From WTGA01 sp965231865 (lineage in GTDB: Bacteria > Pseudomonadota > Gammaproteobacteria > Arenicellales > Poriferihabitantaceae), in the NCBI GenBank assembly GCA_965231865.1, contig CBDDOJ010000001.1, positions 1-64,000 on the forward strand: 64,000 nt of DNA, in the 5' to 3' direction. Below, piece by piece: positions 7,767 through 17,162 of this stretch. The notes below the pieces were generated by a model that saw only the letters and a list, made by a program, of their open reading frames with translations, searched no databases and was not told the origin of the DNA. The translations under genes and the position numbers were made by a program. Position 1 is the stretch's first letter, and each line of letters starts with the position of its first letter.

Positions 7767-9727
7767 TTCCCGAGCTCGGCCATTTCGCATTGATCCTGGC
7801 CCTGGTGCTGGGACTGATGCTGTCGGTATTGCCACTGGTTGGTGCACACAGGGGAATTTCAACCTGGGTCGCCCTGGCCCGTCCGGCGGCCCAGTCACAG
7901 CTGCTGCTCATCGCATTCTCCTATGCCTGCCTGACGGCCGCATTTTTGGGCCACGATTTCTCGGTGGCCTATGTGGCCAATCATTCCAACACCCAGTTGC
8001 CCTTGATCTACCGGATTTCCGGGGTCTGGGGCGGACATGAGGGCTCCCTGCTGCTCTGGGTGCTGATACTCGCCCTGTGGATGGGTGCGGTGGCCGTCTT
8101 CAGCCGCTCCATTCCGGATACCATGACCGCACGGGTACTCGCCGTCATGGGCATGATCAGCGTCGGTTTCCTGCTTTTTTTGATCTTCACCTCCAATCCC
8201 TTTGAGCGGATATTTCCCATTCCCGGGGAGGGCCGGGATCTGAACCCCCTGTTGCAGGACATTGGACTTGCCGTCCACCCCCCCATGCTGTACATGGGGT
8301 ATGTCGGCTTTTCCGTGGTATTTTCCTTTGCGATTGCGGCCATGATTCAGGGCCGGTTTGATGCCGCCTGGGCACGCTGGGCACGTCCCTGGACAAATGC
8401 CGCGTGGATGTTCCTGACCATTGGAATTGCCCTGGGGTCCTGGTGGGCGTACTACGAACTCGGCTGGGGCGGCTGGTGGTTCTGGGACCCGGTGGAAAAT
8501 GCGTCCTTCATGCCCTGGCTCATTGGCACCGCCCTGATCCATTCCCTGGCCTCGACCGAAAAGCGCGGGGTCTTCAAGGCCTGGACCATCCTGCTTGCCG
8601 TGCTGGCTTTTTCCCTTTCCCTGCTTGGCACCTTTCTGGTTCGCTCCGGCGTGCTGGTGTCCGTGCACGCCTTTGCCACCGACCCGGCACGCGGGGTCTT
8701 CATCCTGATCTTTCTGGGTCTCGTGATCGGGGGGTCATTGCTGCTGTATGCCTGGCGGGCTCCCGGCATCATCCACCATGTGACCTTCAGCCCCCTGTCG
8801 AGAGAGGCCGCTTTGCTGCTCAACAACGTGTTTTTGGGAGTGTTGTGTTTTTCCGTCCTGCTGGGCACGCTGTACCCCCTCATACTGGATGCCCTGAACC
8901 TGGGTAAAATCTCGGTGGGCCCGCCGTATTTTGACCTGGTTTTTTCGATTATCGGCATTCCCATGACCCTGCTGATCGGCATTGGTGCCCTGCTGAGGTG
9001 GAAAAAAGATACCTTCTCACGGGTCAATGTCACGGTGTTGTCCCTGGGGGCCGCCGGGATTGCCGCGGGGGTGCTGGTGCCGGCGATGATGCCCTTTTAC
9101 AGCGCTGCGGCAGGATTGGGGGTGGCGGCAGGCGCTTTCGTGATCCTGCTCAGTGTGCAGGGCCTGCTGGAACGGACACGGCCTGGGGCACGACGGGCCG
9201 GGCTGCGGACGACGCCCGGATGGTTCTACGGCATGACCTGCGCCCATATCGGGGTGGGAATCTTTATTGTGGGCGTGACGCTGACCACCGTCTATAACGT
9301 CGAACGTGATGTCCGGCTGGGCAAAAATGAAAGCTATGTCATCCATGACTACGAATTTGTCTTCCGGGGAACGGCGGCGGGTGACGGGCCCAATTACCGC
9401 ACGATCCGGGGACAGTTTGACGTGTACCGGGACAACCAGCTGGTGACCCGGCTGTTTCCGGAGAAACGGACCTACCTGGTCCAGCAGAATCCCATGACGG
9501 AGGCCGCCATTTCCCCGGGTTGGACCCGGGACCTGTATGTGGCGCTGGGAGAGCCGCTGGATGACCGGGATACCTGGGCGGTTCGCATTTACTATAAACC
9601 GTTCATACGCTGGATCTGGGCCGGCGCACTTGCCATGGCCCTGGGCGGATTGCTCGGCGCAGCGGACCGGCGTTACCGCAGGGGAAAGCCCTCCGGGGAA
9701 ATGGCCAGTGCGCCCGGCACGGTCTGA
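7763..9727 (+). CDS. ccmF: Cytochrome c heme lyase subunit CcmF
   Basis: Large membrane protein (654 residues, many transmembrane helices) of the heme lyase complex, which attaches heme from CcmE to apocytochrome c. The tryptophan-rich signature GGWWFWDPVENASFMPWL lies at about residues 233-250. The N-terminal HEGSLLLWV (about residue 92) is also typical of CcmF. A large soluble periplasmic segment precedes the last helix. Length is normal for the family. It overlaps ccmE by 4 bases and is followed after 2 bases by the thioredoxin gene. Confidence 0.96.
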   Translation: MIPELGHFALILALVLGLMLSVLPLVGAHRGISTWVALARPAAQSQLLLIAFSYACLTAAFLGHDFSVAYVANHSNTQLPLIYRISGVWGGHEGSLLLWVLILALWMGAVAVFSRSIPDTMTARVLAVMGMISVGFLLFLIFTSNPFERIFPIPGEGRDLNPLLQDIGLAVHPPMLYMGYVGFSVVFSFAIAAMIQGRFDAAWARWARPWTNAAWMFLTIGIALGSWWAYYELGWGGWWFWDPVENASFMPWLIGTALIHSLASTEKRGVFKAWTILLAVLAFSLSLLGTFLVRSGVLVSVHAFATDPARGVFILIFLGLVIGGSLLLYAWRAPGIIHHVTFSPLSREAALLLNNVFLGVLCFSVLLGTLYPLILDALNLGKISVGPPYFDLVFSIIGIPMTLLIGIGALLRWKKDTFSRVNVTVLSLGAAGIAAGVLVPAMMPFYSAAAGLGVAAGAFVILLSVQGLLERTRPGARRAGLRTTPGWFYGMTCAHIGVGIFIVGVTLTTVYNVERDVRLGKNESYVIHDYEFVFRGTAAGDGPNYRTIRGQFDVYRDNQLVTRLFPEKRTYLVQQNPMTEAAISPGWTRDLYVALGEPLDDRDTWAVRIYYKPFIRWIWAGALAMALGGLLGAADRRYRRGKPSGEMASAPGTV

Positions 9728-9729
9728 CC

Positions 9730-10257
9730 ATGACCAAAAAATCCATCTTCCCCTTTCTGGTATTTGCCCTGGTGGTGGTTTTCCTCGCGGTGGGCCTGCA
9801 ACGCGATCCGTCCATCGTTCCCTCTCCCTTTATCGGTAAGCCGGCCCCCTCCTTTTCCCTGCCCGACCTGCTTCACGATGGCCAGGTCATCAGCAACCGG
9901 GACTTTCGGGGAAAGGTCTGGATATTCAATGTCTGGGCCTCCTGGTGCGCAGCCTGCCGGGACGAGCATCCGCTGTTCAATCAACTGGCGCAGTGGAACC
10001 TGGTGCCCATTGTCGGGCTGAACTATAAAGACAAGGCAGCCGATGCCCGCGCCTGGCTCGAGGCACTGGGAAATCCCTATACGGCGGTGGTGGCGGATGA
10101 AAACGGAGATACCGGGGTGGAGTATGGGGTCTACGGCGTACCGGAAACCTTTGTTGTGGACCAGGAAGGAATTGTCCGGCTGAAGCATATCGGCCCCTTG
10201 AACGCCCACAGCATGCAATCGGAAATCATTCCACTGGTCAAATCACTGCTGCCTTAA
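9730..10257 (+). CDS. ccmG: Thiol:disulfide interchange protein CcmG/DsbE
   Basis: Membrane-tethered periplasmic thioredoxin, 175 residues, that keeps the apocytochrome CXXCH cysteines reduced. It has an N-terminal anchor (residues about 6-22) and a thioredoxin fold with active site WASWCAACRDEHP (Cys73 and Cys76). The GVYGVPETFVVD stretch carries the conserved cis-proline. It is adjacent to ccmH, its electron-transfer partner. Confidence 0.94.
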   Translation: MTKKSIFPFLVFALVVVFLAVGLQRDPSIVPSPFIGKPAPSFSLPDLLHDGQVISNRDFRGKVWIFNVWASWCAACRDEHPLFNQLAQWNLVPIVGLNYKDKAADARAWLEALGNPYTAVVADENGDTGVEYGVYGVPETFVVDQEGIVRLKHIGPLNAHSMQSEIIPLVKSLLP

Positions 10258-10728
10258 ATGTCCATTCCTCCCGTGTCGAAAATTCCCTCACTGGTTCCAT
10301 TCCTGCTTTTTTGCCTGATTGCGGGGCATTCGTTTGCCCTGGAGGCCCCGAAAGAGTTTGAAACCCCGGAACAGGAGCAGTTGTATCTGCAGGTCATCCG
10401 GGAACTGCGGTGCCTGGTGTGCCAGAATCAGAACCTGGCGGATTCCAATGCCGACCTGGCCCGGGACCTTCGCAGAAAATCCCACGAAATGATTGTCTCG
10501 GGGAAAGGGTATGATGAAATCATCCATTTCATGGTCCAGCGATATGGTGATTTTGTACTGTATCGACCGAGGTTGCAGTCCAGCACACTGGTGCTGTGGT
10601 TCGCCCCCTTTGTGATGCTGGTTCTCCTGTTCATCGTCGTCATTGCCCGCACCCGGCGGCAAAGGGCCCGGCATCCCGTCCAACTCAGTCCCGCGGAAAA
10701 ACGCAGGCTGGAAAAACTCCTGAAATAA
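10258..10728 (+). CDS. ccmH: Cytochrome c maturation protein CcmH (short form)
   Basis: Membrane-anchored oxidoreductase of 156 residues. It has a signal peptide (about residues 1-27), the LRCLVCQ active site (Cys52 and Cys55) with the following QNLADSNADLA block, and a C-terminal transmembrane helix (about residues 103-130). It accepts electrons from CcmG and reduces or presents apocytochrome c. This is the short CcmH; the TPR part that is fused in E. coli is encoded separately as the next gene. The ATG directly follows the ccmG stop. Confidence 0.94.
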   Translation: MSIPPVSKIPSLVPFLLFCLIAGHSFALEAPKEFETPEQEQLYLQVIRELRCLVCQNQNLADSNADLARDLRRKSHEMIVSGKGYDEIIHFMVQRYGDFVLYRPRLQSSTLVLWFAPFVMLVLLFIVVIARTRRQRARHPVQLSPAEKRRLEKLLK

Positions 10729-10739
10729 CGTCTCCTCCC

Positions 10740-11954
10740 ATGACGCTCTTTTTACTGGCCATCGCCGGACTCATCATCGTCCCGCTGGCCATCCTCTTCC
10801 CGGCGCTGACCAACCGAATACCGGTCCGTGCCCGGGACCGGAAAGAAAAGAACATCGAAATCGCCCGGCAGCGGATACGGGAAGTCAGCGGGCCGGAAGC
10901 GGAAGAAAAACCGGAGACGGAGCAGGCCCGGGACGAAATCAGGGCCACACTCCTTGAAGAACTGGCCGCCCCCGTTGAAGAGGTCGGCACCACCGTGCAC
11001 CGCCGCTGGGGATGGCTGATTCTGCTTGTCATCCCGGCCCTGGCACTGGTCACCTACGGTTTTGTGGGAAAACCGGGGTATGTCCTGGAGGAAATCAATC
11101 CGCAGTTTGGTTTTTTCCAGGATACGACCCACGATACGGATGTGGACAGCCTGCTCGGCGAGCTGGAACGCAGAATGGAGGAAAACCCGGAAAACCCCAA
11201 AAGCTGGGAACTGGCGGGACGGCTGTACATGGGACTGCAGCAATATGCCCGGGCCGAGCAGGCCTACAGTACGCTGAACAGGCTGGTCCCGGACAATCCG
11301 GACTATCTGGCAGCGTGGGCGGATGCAAAAGTCATGGCCGAAGCCAATACCTACTCGGACGCCACCCGGGAGATCGTGGAAAGAGCCCTGTCGCTGAATC
11401 CAGCGAATATCAACGCGCTGTGGATCGCGGCGCTGGGGGCGGAATCCACCGGCGATCACCGTTTGGCCCTGAAGCATCTCCAGGCGCTGCAGCCGCTGGT
11501 AACCGGGAATGAGGAGTTCCAGGCGCACATTGCGAGGCTGGTGGATCGAAATCATGCCCAATTGAATCCCCCTGCCCCGGCTGCCATGCCGGACTCCGAC
11601 GATGAACTGGCGATCCGGGTGCATGTCCGGGCGGCGGACCCTGTCATCGCCCGATTCGTTCCCGGTGATACGGTCTTTGTCTATGCCAGGGCCGTGGACG
11701 GACCCAGGATGCCCCTGGCCATCGCCCGGTTAAGCGTTTCGGATTTGCCCGCGGATGTGCTGCTGACGGAAAGCATGGCAATGCAACCCGGGATGACCAT
11801 CGCAGCATTCGAGAAACTGGAGATCGTGGCGAGGATCTCCCGCAGCGGCGAAGCGACCCCCCGGACCGGGGACTGGACCAGCCGGGAGATTCCGTTTTCA
11901 GCGGGCAACCCGGACGCAGTCATGAAGATCGACATTGACCAGGAAGTCCGGTGA
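10740..11954 (+). CDS. ccmI: Cytochrome c maturation TPR protein CcmI
   Basis: The protein has 404 residues from the ATG at 10740. An in-frame ATG at 10596 would overlap ccmH heavily and is rejected. It has an N-terminal transmembrane helix, a basic cytoplasmic loop, and a second helix near residue 90 (WGWLILLVIPALALVTYGF). Tetratricopeptide repeats follow (for example NPKSWELAGRLYMGLQQYA), then a C-terminal periplasmic domain. CcmI binds the C-terminus of apocytochromes and delivers them to the CcmFH lyase. It is the last gene of the ccm operon. Confidence 0.9.
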   Translation: MTLFLLAIAGLIIVPLAILFPALTNRIPVRARDRKEKNIEIARQRIREVSGPEAEEKPETEQARDEIRATLLEELAAPVEEVGTTVHRRWGWLILLVIPALALVTYGFVGKPGYVLEEINPQFGFFQDTTHDTDVDSLLGELERRMEENPENPKSWELAGRLYMGLQQYARAEQAYSTLNRLVPDNPDYLAAWADAKVMAEANTYSDATREIVERALSLNPANINALWIAALGAESTGDHRLALKHLQALQPLVTGNEEFQAHIARLVDRNHAQLNPPAPAAMPDSDDELAIRVHVRAADPVIARFVPGDTVFVYARAVDGPRMPLAIARLSVSDLPADVLLTESMAMQPGMTIAAFEKLEIVARISRSGEATPRTGDWTSREIPFSAGNPDAVMKIDIDQEVR

Positions 11955-12206
11955 TGTCGTCCGGGGATGGCGGACGAACTGAGCACACAGGGCCTTGGCC
12001 CGGGTCTGCGGGCCCCGCAGGTTCGAAACCCGATCGATCGGTTTCCCGTGGCATCCCGCTCCGGTCCCCGGAGCAATCCGTGCCGATGACGGCCAATGCC
12101 GGTGGAGTGTTTTCCCTTTTTCAGCTATGATTCCGGCTCGAACAACCATTCCCGGCAAACGCTTCGGCGGGAACCAAGAGGCTGCCGAAGCGACCATACC
12201 ACAGTC

Positions 12207-13103
12207 ATGAAACCATCCGCTTACCCGGTCTCCCCAGAGTTCCCCGCCGCAGGCGCTGCAACCGGAAAAATCGTGTATACGCTGCCGGAATTGAGCGACC
12301 AGGGACTGGAGTCCATCCATCGCGTCCCTTCCCACGACCAGTACGGGGAGGAAAAGACCGTCCACATTGTCGATGAGGTCCCGCTGACCATCAAGGTGGA
12401 TGGCAAGGAGCTGGTCACGCTCATGACGCTCGGAACCCACCCGGAGAAACTGGTTCTGGGGTACCTGCGCAACCAGACCCTGTTTGAACGGCCCCAGCAG
12501 ATCAAGTCCATCACCGTTGACTGGGACCGGGGGGTGGCCGAGGTCAAATCCCGGGACGGCACCGGAATCCGGAACCTTGACATTTCACGACGAACGGTCA
12601 CTACCGGATGCGGCCAGGGCACCATCCTCAGTTGCACGCTGGACAGGCTGTATGACCATCGGCTGCCGGAAACCGAGTTCAGGCAGTCCGACATCTATCG
12701 GGTCCTCAAGGAAGTCACACACTGTAACCGGGCCTACCGCATTGCCGGATCCGTGCACGGCTGCGGCCTGTGCCAGGACGGGGAAGTGTTGATGTTCATC
12801 GAAGATGTCGGACGACACAATGCCATGGACACGATTGCGGGGGAGATGTGGCTGCAAAACCTGTCCGGAAACGATAAAATCTTCTACACCACCGGACGAC
12901 TGACCTCGGAAATTGTCATGAAAGCCGCTTTCATGGGAATCCCGGTACTGGTGTCCCGGAATGGGACCACGAACATGGGGTACGAACTGGCGGTCGAGTT
13001 GGGGGTGGCGCTGATCGCCCGGGCCAAAAGCCGTCATTTTGTGGCCTTCAATGCCGACAACATGATATTTGATGCGGCGCCTGAAAGACTCTCCCGGAAA
13101 TAG
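12207..13103 (+). CDS. fdhD: Formate dehydrogenase accessory sulfurtransferase FdhD
   Basis: FdhD passes sulfur from IscS to the molybdenum cofactor of formate dehydrogenases. The protein has 298 residues from the ATG at 12207; the longer frame from 12096 lacks family similarity. Visible motifs are VDEVPLTIKVDG, LGTHPEKLVLGYL, TTGCGQG (about residue 134) and IEDVGRHNAMD. E. coli has a CxxC at the catalytic loop, whereas here that loop has a single cysteine (CGQG). A separate CGLC occurs near residue 189, just before the EDVGRHNA box. No formate dehydrogenase gene is in the window. It lies about 250 bases after ccmI and is probably a separate unit. Confidence 0.92.
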   Translation: MKPSAYPVSPEFPAAGAATGKIVYTLPELSDQGLESIHRVPSHDQYGEEKTVHIVDEVPLTIKVDGKELVTLMTLGTHPEKLVLGYLRNQTLFERPQQIKSITVDWDRGVAEVKSRDGTGIRNLDISRRTVTTGCGQGTILSCTLDRLYDHRLPETEFRQSDIYRVLKEVTHCNRAYRIAGSVHGCGLCQDGEVLMFIEDVGRHNAMDTIAGEMWLQNLSGNDKIFYTTGRLTSEIVMKAAFMGIPVLVSRNGTTNMGYELAVELGVALIARAKSRHFVAFNADNMIFDAAPERLSRK

Positions 13104-13238
13104 GGCCCCGGACCGTAGCGCTGGCATGGGCGTGGCTTTCCTGCCCGGCCAGTTCACCATGAACCGGCCAACCGCTCCCGGCCGAGGCGGTGCCGGTTCG
13201 GCCAATTTCTCGAATCAGAAAAACTGGACAGATACCCA

Positions 13239-14066
13239 ATGAACACGCTGGAAAAAATCATCACCGATGCCTGGGAGCACCGGGCGGAAATCACCCCCCG
13301 TACGGTCAGCAGTGAACTCCGCGACGCTGTCAACGAAGTCCTTGACTTGCTCGATTCCGGGACGGTACGGGTCGCCGAACCGGACGGAAGTGGCTGGAAA
13401 GTCAACCAGTGGCTGAAAATGGCCACACTGCTGTCCTTCCGTATTGAAGACAATCGCATGGTGGACGGGGCGTTTACCTCCTATTACGACAAGGTCCCCC
13501 TGAAATTTTCCGGGTATGAACCACAGGATTTCGCATCCGGCAAGTACCGGGTAGTCCCCCCCGCAGTGGTCCGGCGGGGAGCCTATCTTGCCAGCGATGT
13601 CGTGCTGATGCCAAGCTATGTCAACATCGGCGCCTGGGTCGGCAGTGGAACCATGGTGGATACCTGGGCAACCGTCGGGTCCTGTGCACAGATCGGGGCC
13701 AACGTACATCTCTCCGGCGGAGTGGGGATCGGCGGGGTGCTCGAGCCCCTGCAGGCCTCCCCCACCATCATTGAAGACAATTGCTTTATCGGTGCCCGAA
13801 GCGAAGTCGTGGAAGGGGTCGTGGTGGGCCATGGCTCGGTGATTTCCATGGGAGTGTTCATCGGCCAGAGCACGCGTATCCTGCACCGGGACACCGGGGA
13901 AATTTCATATGGCCGGGTTCCCCCGGGGTCCGTGGTCGTCTCCGGGTCCATTCCGGCAAAAGATGGCAGTCACAGCCTGTACTGTGCGGTCATCGTCAAG
14001 ACCGTGGATGAAAGAACGAAGAGCAAGGTCGGAATCAATGCATTGATCCGAAGTATTGATGAATAG
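13239..14066 (+). CDS. dapD: Tetrahydrodipicolinate N-succinyltransferase DapD
   Basis: Makes N-succinyl-2-amino-6-ketopimelate in the lysine and meso-diaminopimelate pathway; cytoplasmic. It has 275 residues, the usual length. It has an N-terminal helical domain, then a left-handed beta-helix of hexapeptide repeats (VLMPSYVNIGAWVGSGTMV, VHLSGGVGIGGVLEP, ARSEVVEGVVVGHGSVIS), then the C-terminal domain (GSIPAKDGSHSLYCAVIVK). A 30-base gap separates it from the downstream phosphatase gene, so the two are probably co-transcribed. Confidence 0.95.
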   Translation: MNTLEKIITDAWEHRAEITPRTVSSELRDAVNEVLDLLDSGTVRVAEPDGSGWKVNQWLKMATLLSFRIEDNRMVDGAFTSYYDKVPLKFSGYEPQDFASGKYRVVPPAVVRRGAYLASDVVLMPSYVNIGAWVGSGTMVDTWATVGSCAQIGANVHLSGGVGIGGVLEPLQASPTIIEDNCFIGARSEVVEGVVVGHGSVISMGVFIGQSTRILHRDTGEISYGRVPPGSVVVSGSIPAKDGSHSLYCAVIVKTVDERTKSKVGINALIRSIDE

Positions 14067-14096
14067 TCCGGCACTCAGGGTGCCTGGGGGACAACG

Positions 14097-14837
14097 ATGA
14101 ATCTTGAGTATGACATGATTGGGGGCACGGATACTGGCTGGGTCCGGTCCACCAATGAGGACTGTTTCGAGATGCAGCATGAAGGAATGAGCCTGGCCGT
14201 GGTCGCGGACGGCCTGGGGGGGCATCAGGCGGGGGAAGTGGCCAGTCGAATGGCCGTGGATGCGGTATGCGAGCACTTTGCAACACGGCTCCCGCGCGGA
14301 GTGCCTCATCACGACATCCTCCGGGATGTGATGATTGATGCCATGTCCCTGGCAAACCGCCGGGTGTATGAAGCCTCGCATCAGCGGCCGAAATGGGCAG
14401 GCATGGGGACTACCCTGCTTGCGGCATACTTTCAACCCGACTATGTCCATGTGGGGCATGTCGGAGACTCCCGGCTGTATAGTTTCCGGAAAGGTAAACT
14501 CGTCCAGCTGACAACGGACCATACCCTCGCCAGCGAGCTGCTATCGGCCAATCCGGACCTGGAACCTCCTGCCAGCAGCCACCACCAGCTGCAAAAGGCA
14601 GTGGGGGTAGAGATTGCGTGCCGGCCGGATTTTCTCTCCTTTCCCCTCAGGAAAAAAGAGAGTTATCTGCTGTGTACGGATGGCCTGTCCGATCTTCTCG
14701 ACCACGGTGAGATCGCGGATATCCTGACGCGGTACGAACAATATCCGGAACGGTGTGTGGACACCCTGCTTGACACCTGCATGGACCAGGGCGCCCCGGA
14801 CAATGTTTCCCTGATCCTCGTATTTCACATGTACTGA
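14097..14837 (+). CDS. PP2C-type Ser/Thr protein phosphatase
   Basis: A 246-residue metal-dependent protein phosphatase. The motifs run in PP2C order: VRSTNEDCF (about residues 16-24), VVADGLGGHQAGEVAS (about 33-48), HVGHVGDSRLYSF (about 120) and LLCTDGLSDLL (about 192), with the metal-binding aspartates. It is related to Stp/PrpC phosphatases that act on Hanks-type kinases. No kinase or FHA gene is nearby. It is convergent with the sensor kinase gene. Confidence 0.9.
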   Translation: MNLEYDMIGGTDTGWVRSTNEDCFEMQHEGMSLAVVADGLGGHQAGEVASRMAVDAVCEHFATRLPRGVPHHDILRDVMIDAMSLANRRVYEASHQRPKWAGMGTTLLAAYFQPDYVHVGHVGDSRLYSFRKGKLVQLTTDHTLASELLSANPDLEPPASSHHQLQKAVGVEIACRPDFLSFPLRKKESYLLCTDGLSDLLDHGEIADILTRYEQYPERCVDTLLDTCMDQGAPDNVSLILVFHMY

Positions 14838-14875
14838 ACCGATCTCTGGAACCCGGCGGGTCCGGCCGGCGGTGG

Positions 14876-16240
14876 CTATACGGAAGGAAAACGTATCCGC
14901 ACCAGGGCTCCACCCAGGGGGCTGTCGTCAATGGACAGCGCTCCCTGGTACCGAATGACAATCTCCCGGGCCACGGCCAGGCCAATGCCCTGACCCGGCG
15001 TCTGCTGGTCGATGCGGGACCCGCGTTTGAGGACCGCGTCCCGTTCCGACAGGTGGATTCCCGGGCCATCATCGTGTACCTCCAGGCAGATTCCCGGGTG
15101 CACCTTCCCGTCTTCGCTCTGCATGGAGCCAACCACCCGAACACGGGTATCCGCCCATTTGTAGGCATTGTCCATGATGTTTCCCGTGAGTTCATAAAAA
15201 TCACTGTCATCGCCGTAAAAAACACTGCCGGGTTCAATCTCCAGGCCGGAATCGATGTTTTTACCGGCGTAAAGATTTTGCAGGGTGTCGTTCACCTTGG
15301 ACAGGGTCGCATTGACATCCACGGCGGTGTGCATGACTGAAAACTGGGAGGCAGCAGCCCGGTTCAGCTGATAGTCCACAATCCGGCTCATTTGCTTCAC
15401 ATATTTTCGGATCTGGGACCGGTTCATGGCTTCGCGGTTTTCCGTCATGACCCGAATCACCGCCAGGGGGGTCTTGAGACTGTGCGCGAGGTCCTCCAGG
15501 GTGTTGCGGTAGCGCTTCAGGTTCTTGCGTTCATTTTCGATAAACAGGTTGATTCGCTGGCTCAACTGGGCAATTTCTGCGGGATAGATGCCCCGAATCC
15601 GGGGTTGCTGGAAACGCTCAATCCGGTCCAGTTCCCGCATGACCTCGGCAAGGGGTTTCAGCCCCCATTTCAGGCAGAACAGCTGCATCACCAAAAGGAG
15701 GGTCCCCGCCAGGCCCAGCCAGAAAATCAGTTCATTGCGGTGGGACCGGATCAGTTCGCGGTATTCCCGGCTTTCATGCAGGATGCCCAGCGTAAACGCC
15801 AAGGTTTCCTGGGTCTGTGGACTGTACTCCCATTCCACCCCGTAACTGTAGTAAAAGGGACTTCCCGGGTCATCGGAAACCTGGTAAAAATTCTCCATCC
15901 CCGTTGCCGTGGTTTCGAAGATGTCCAGATTGATCCCCACCGAGGACCGGGACCGCCAGATAATATTGCCGGAATGGTCAAGAATCACGGCATACAGGCC
16001 TGAATTCGGCAATGTCAGCCGGCTTTCAGGCAAACTTTCCTGGACTGAGAAGACATCCTTCGATGGGATGCTGACCAGGGTCAACAGTGCATTTCTCTGC
16101 GCCCTTAAATGTTCCTTTACAATCCCTTTCGCACTGGGAATAAACGCCTGTTCCAGGGCAAACCCCGCCAGGCCAAGGAAGGCAATCAGGGTAAAGGCGG
16201 CTGAAATCAGCAACCGGTTTTTCAGGGACAGGGTGCTCAT
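14876..16240 (-). CDS. PhoQ-like sensor histidine kinase
   Basis: Membrane sensor of 454 residues with two transmembrane helices (about residues 10-30 and 170-190) around a periplasmic sensor domain of about 140 residues. A HAMP-like linker follows, then the dimerisation box DLAHSLKTPLAV with the phosphorylated histidine (about residue 250). The ATPase boxes are GNIMDNAYKWA (N), DDGPGI (G1) and GQGIGLAVAREIV (G2). The layout and H-box are those of PhoQ. The partner regulator lies upstream but is separated by 226 bases, unusual for a pair in one operon. The signal sensed is not known. Confidence 0.85.
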   Translation of the reverse strand: MSTLSLKNRLLISAAFTLIAFLGLAGFALEQAFIPSAKGIVKEHLRAQRNALLTLVSIPSKDVFSVQESLPESRLTLPNSGLYAVILDHSGNIIWRSRSSVGINLDIFETTATGMENFYQVSDDPGSPFYYSYGVEWEYSPQTQETLAFTLGILHESREYRELIRSHRNELIFWLGLAGTLLLVMQLFCLKWGLKPLAEVMRELDRIERFQQPRIRGIYPAEIAQLSQRINLFIENERKNLKRYRNTLEDLAHSLKTPLAVIRVMTENREAMNRSQIRKYVKQMSRIVDYQLNRAAASQFSVMHTAVDVNATLSKVNDTLQNLYAGKNIDSGLEIEPGSVFYGDDSDFYELTGNIMDNAYKWADTRVRVVGSMQSEDGKVHPGICLEVHDDGPGIHLSERDAVLKRGSRIDQQTPGQGIGLAVAREIVIRYQGALSIDDSPLGGALVRIRFPSV

Positions 16241-16466
16241 TCAGTGAACCGGAAGGGGGGAAGTGAAAATTTCAGGGGAAGCATGCCCGTGAAACCGGGT
16301 CCGGTATGACCGGCGGCTTTCCGGGGGACCCTGCACTCGCGGATTCTCCGGCCCCGCCAGGATTGCCGGCACACGCCCGGGCCGGGGACCCTGAACCAGA
16401 AACATGGAGCGGGCTCGGACAAGTCTGTTTTCAAGCCGTATTCGAAAAGTCACGGAGAGCCCGGTT

Positions 16467-17162
16467 TCAGCGCTCCTTCTTGAAATCCACCAGGCGATAG
16501 CCGCGACTCCTGAGGGTTTCAATTGGACTGATCCGGTGGTCGGAATCCAGTTTTTTCCTTAACCGGCCCACAAACACCTCGATGACATTGCTGTCGGGAT
16601 CCGTATCTTCGTCATAGAGATGTTCGATCAATTCCATTTTCGACACCACCTTCCCCGGATGGATCATCAGGTAATGAAGCATTCGATACTCAAATGCGGT
16701 AAGTTCCTGTTCCCCTTCCAGGCGCCGGTCATTCACATACACATCCTGGGTCAGGGTATCGAGCTTGATGGCCCCGTTTTCAAGTATGGAGGTAGTATGT
16801 CCCCCGGTGCGCCGGATCAACGCCGAGACCCGGGCCCGCAATTCTTCAAAATTAAACTGCTTCACCATGTAGTCATCGGCACCGACTTCCAGCCCTTCCA
16901 CCTTGTCCTGCCATCGCGACCGTACCGTCAGAATCAGGATGGGGTAGGTTTTCCCTGCATTTCTTAACCGCTTGATCAGTTCAATCCCGGGTATTTTGGG
17001 CAACCCCAGATCAATGATCGCGAGATCAACCGGGTATTCCAGCCCATAGTACAGTCCCTCTTCTCCATCCCGGGCGCTGTCAACGGCATACCCGATCTGC
17101 CGGAATTTTTCTGTGAGATAGTCCCGCAGCCTGATTTCATCTTCGATGATCAGAATTCTCAT
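16467..17162 (-). CDS. OmpR/PhoP-family response regulator
   Basis: A 231-residue regulator with receiver domain (acidic pocket at residues 7-9, phospho-acceptor Asp51 in IIDLGLPK, Thr79) and a C-terminal winged helix (LTAFEYRMLHYLM, SNVIEVFVGRLRKKL, TLRSRGYRL). The conserved receiver Lys101 is followed by Gln (VKQF) instead of the near-universal proline (VKPF). It probably controls genes in response to the adjacent PhoQ-like kinase. Its start overlaps the upstream PepSY-like gene (ATGA). Confidence 0.9.
   Translation of the reverse strand: MRILIIEDEIRLRDYLTEKFRQIGYAVDSARDGEEGLYYGLEYPVDLAIIDLGLPKIPGIELIKRLRNAGKTYPILILTVRSRWQDKVEGLEVGADDYMVKQFNFEELRARVSALIRRTGGHTTSILENGAIKLDTLTQDVYVNDRRLEGEQELTAFEYRMLHYLMIHPGKVVSKMELIEHLYDEDTDPDSNVIEVFVGRLRKKLDSDHRISPIETLRSRGYRLVDFKKER

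Noticed and set aside
10596..10739. Longer N-terminus for CcmI from an upstream ATG
   Set aside because: It would overlap ccmH by over 130 bases and add sequence without a membrane anchor; the ATG at 10740 starts with the expected helix.
12010..12045. GCAGGTTCGAAACCC, resembling a tRNA T-arm upstream of fdhD (possible selC)
   Set aside because: No acceptor, D or anticodon stems could be drawn around it, and no CCA end fits.
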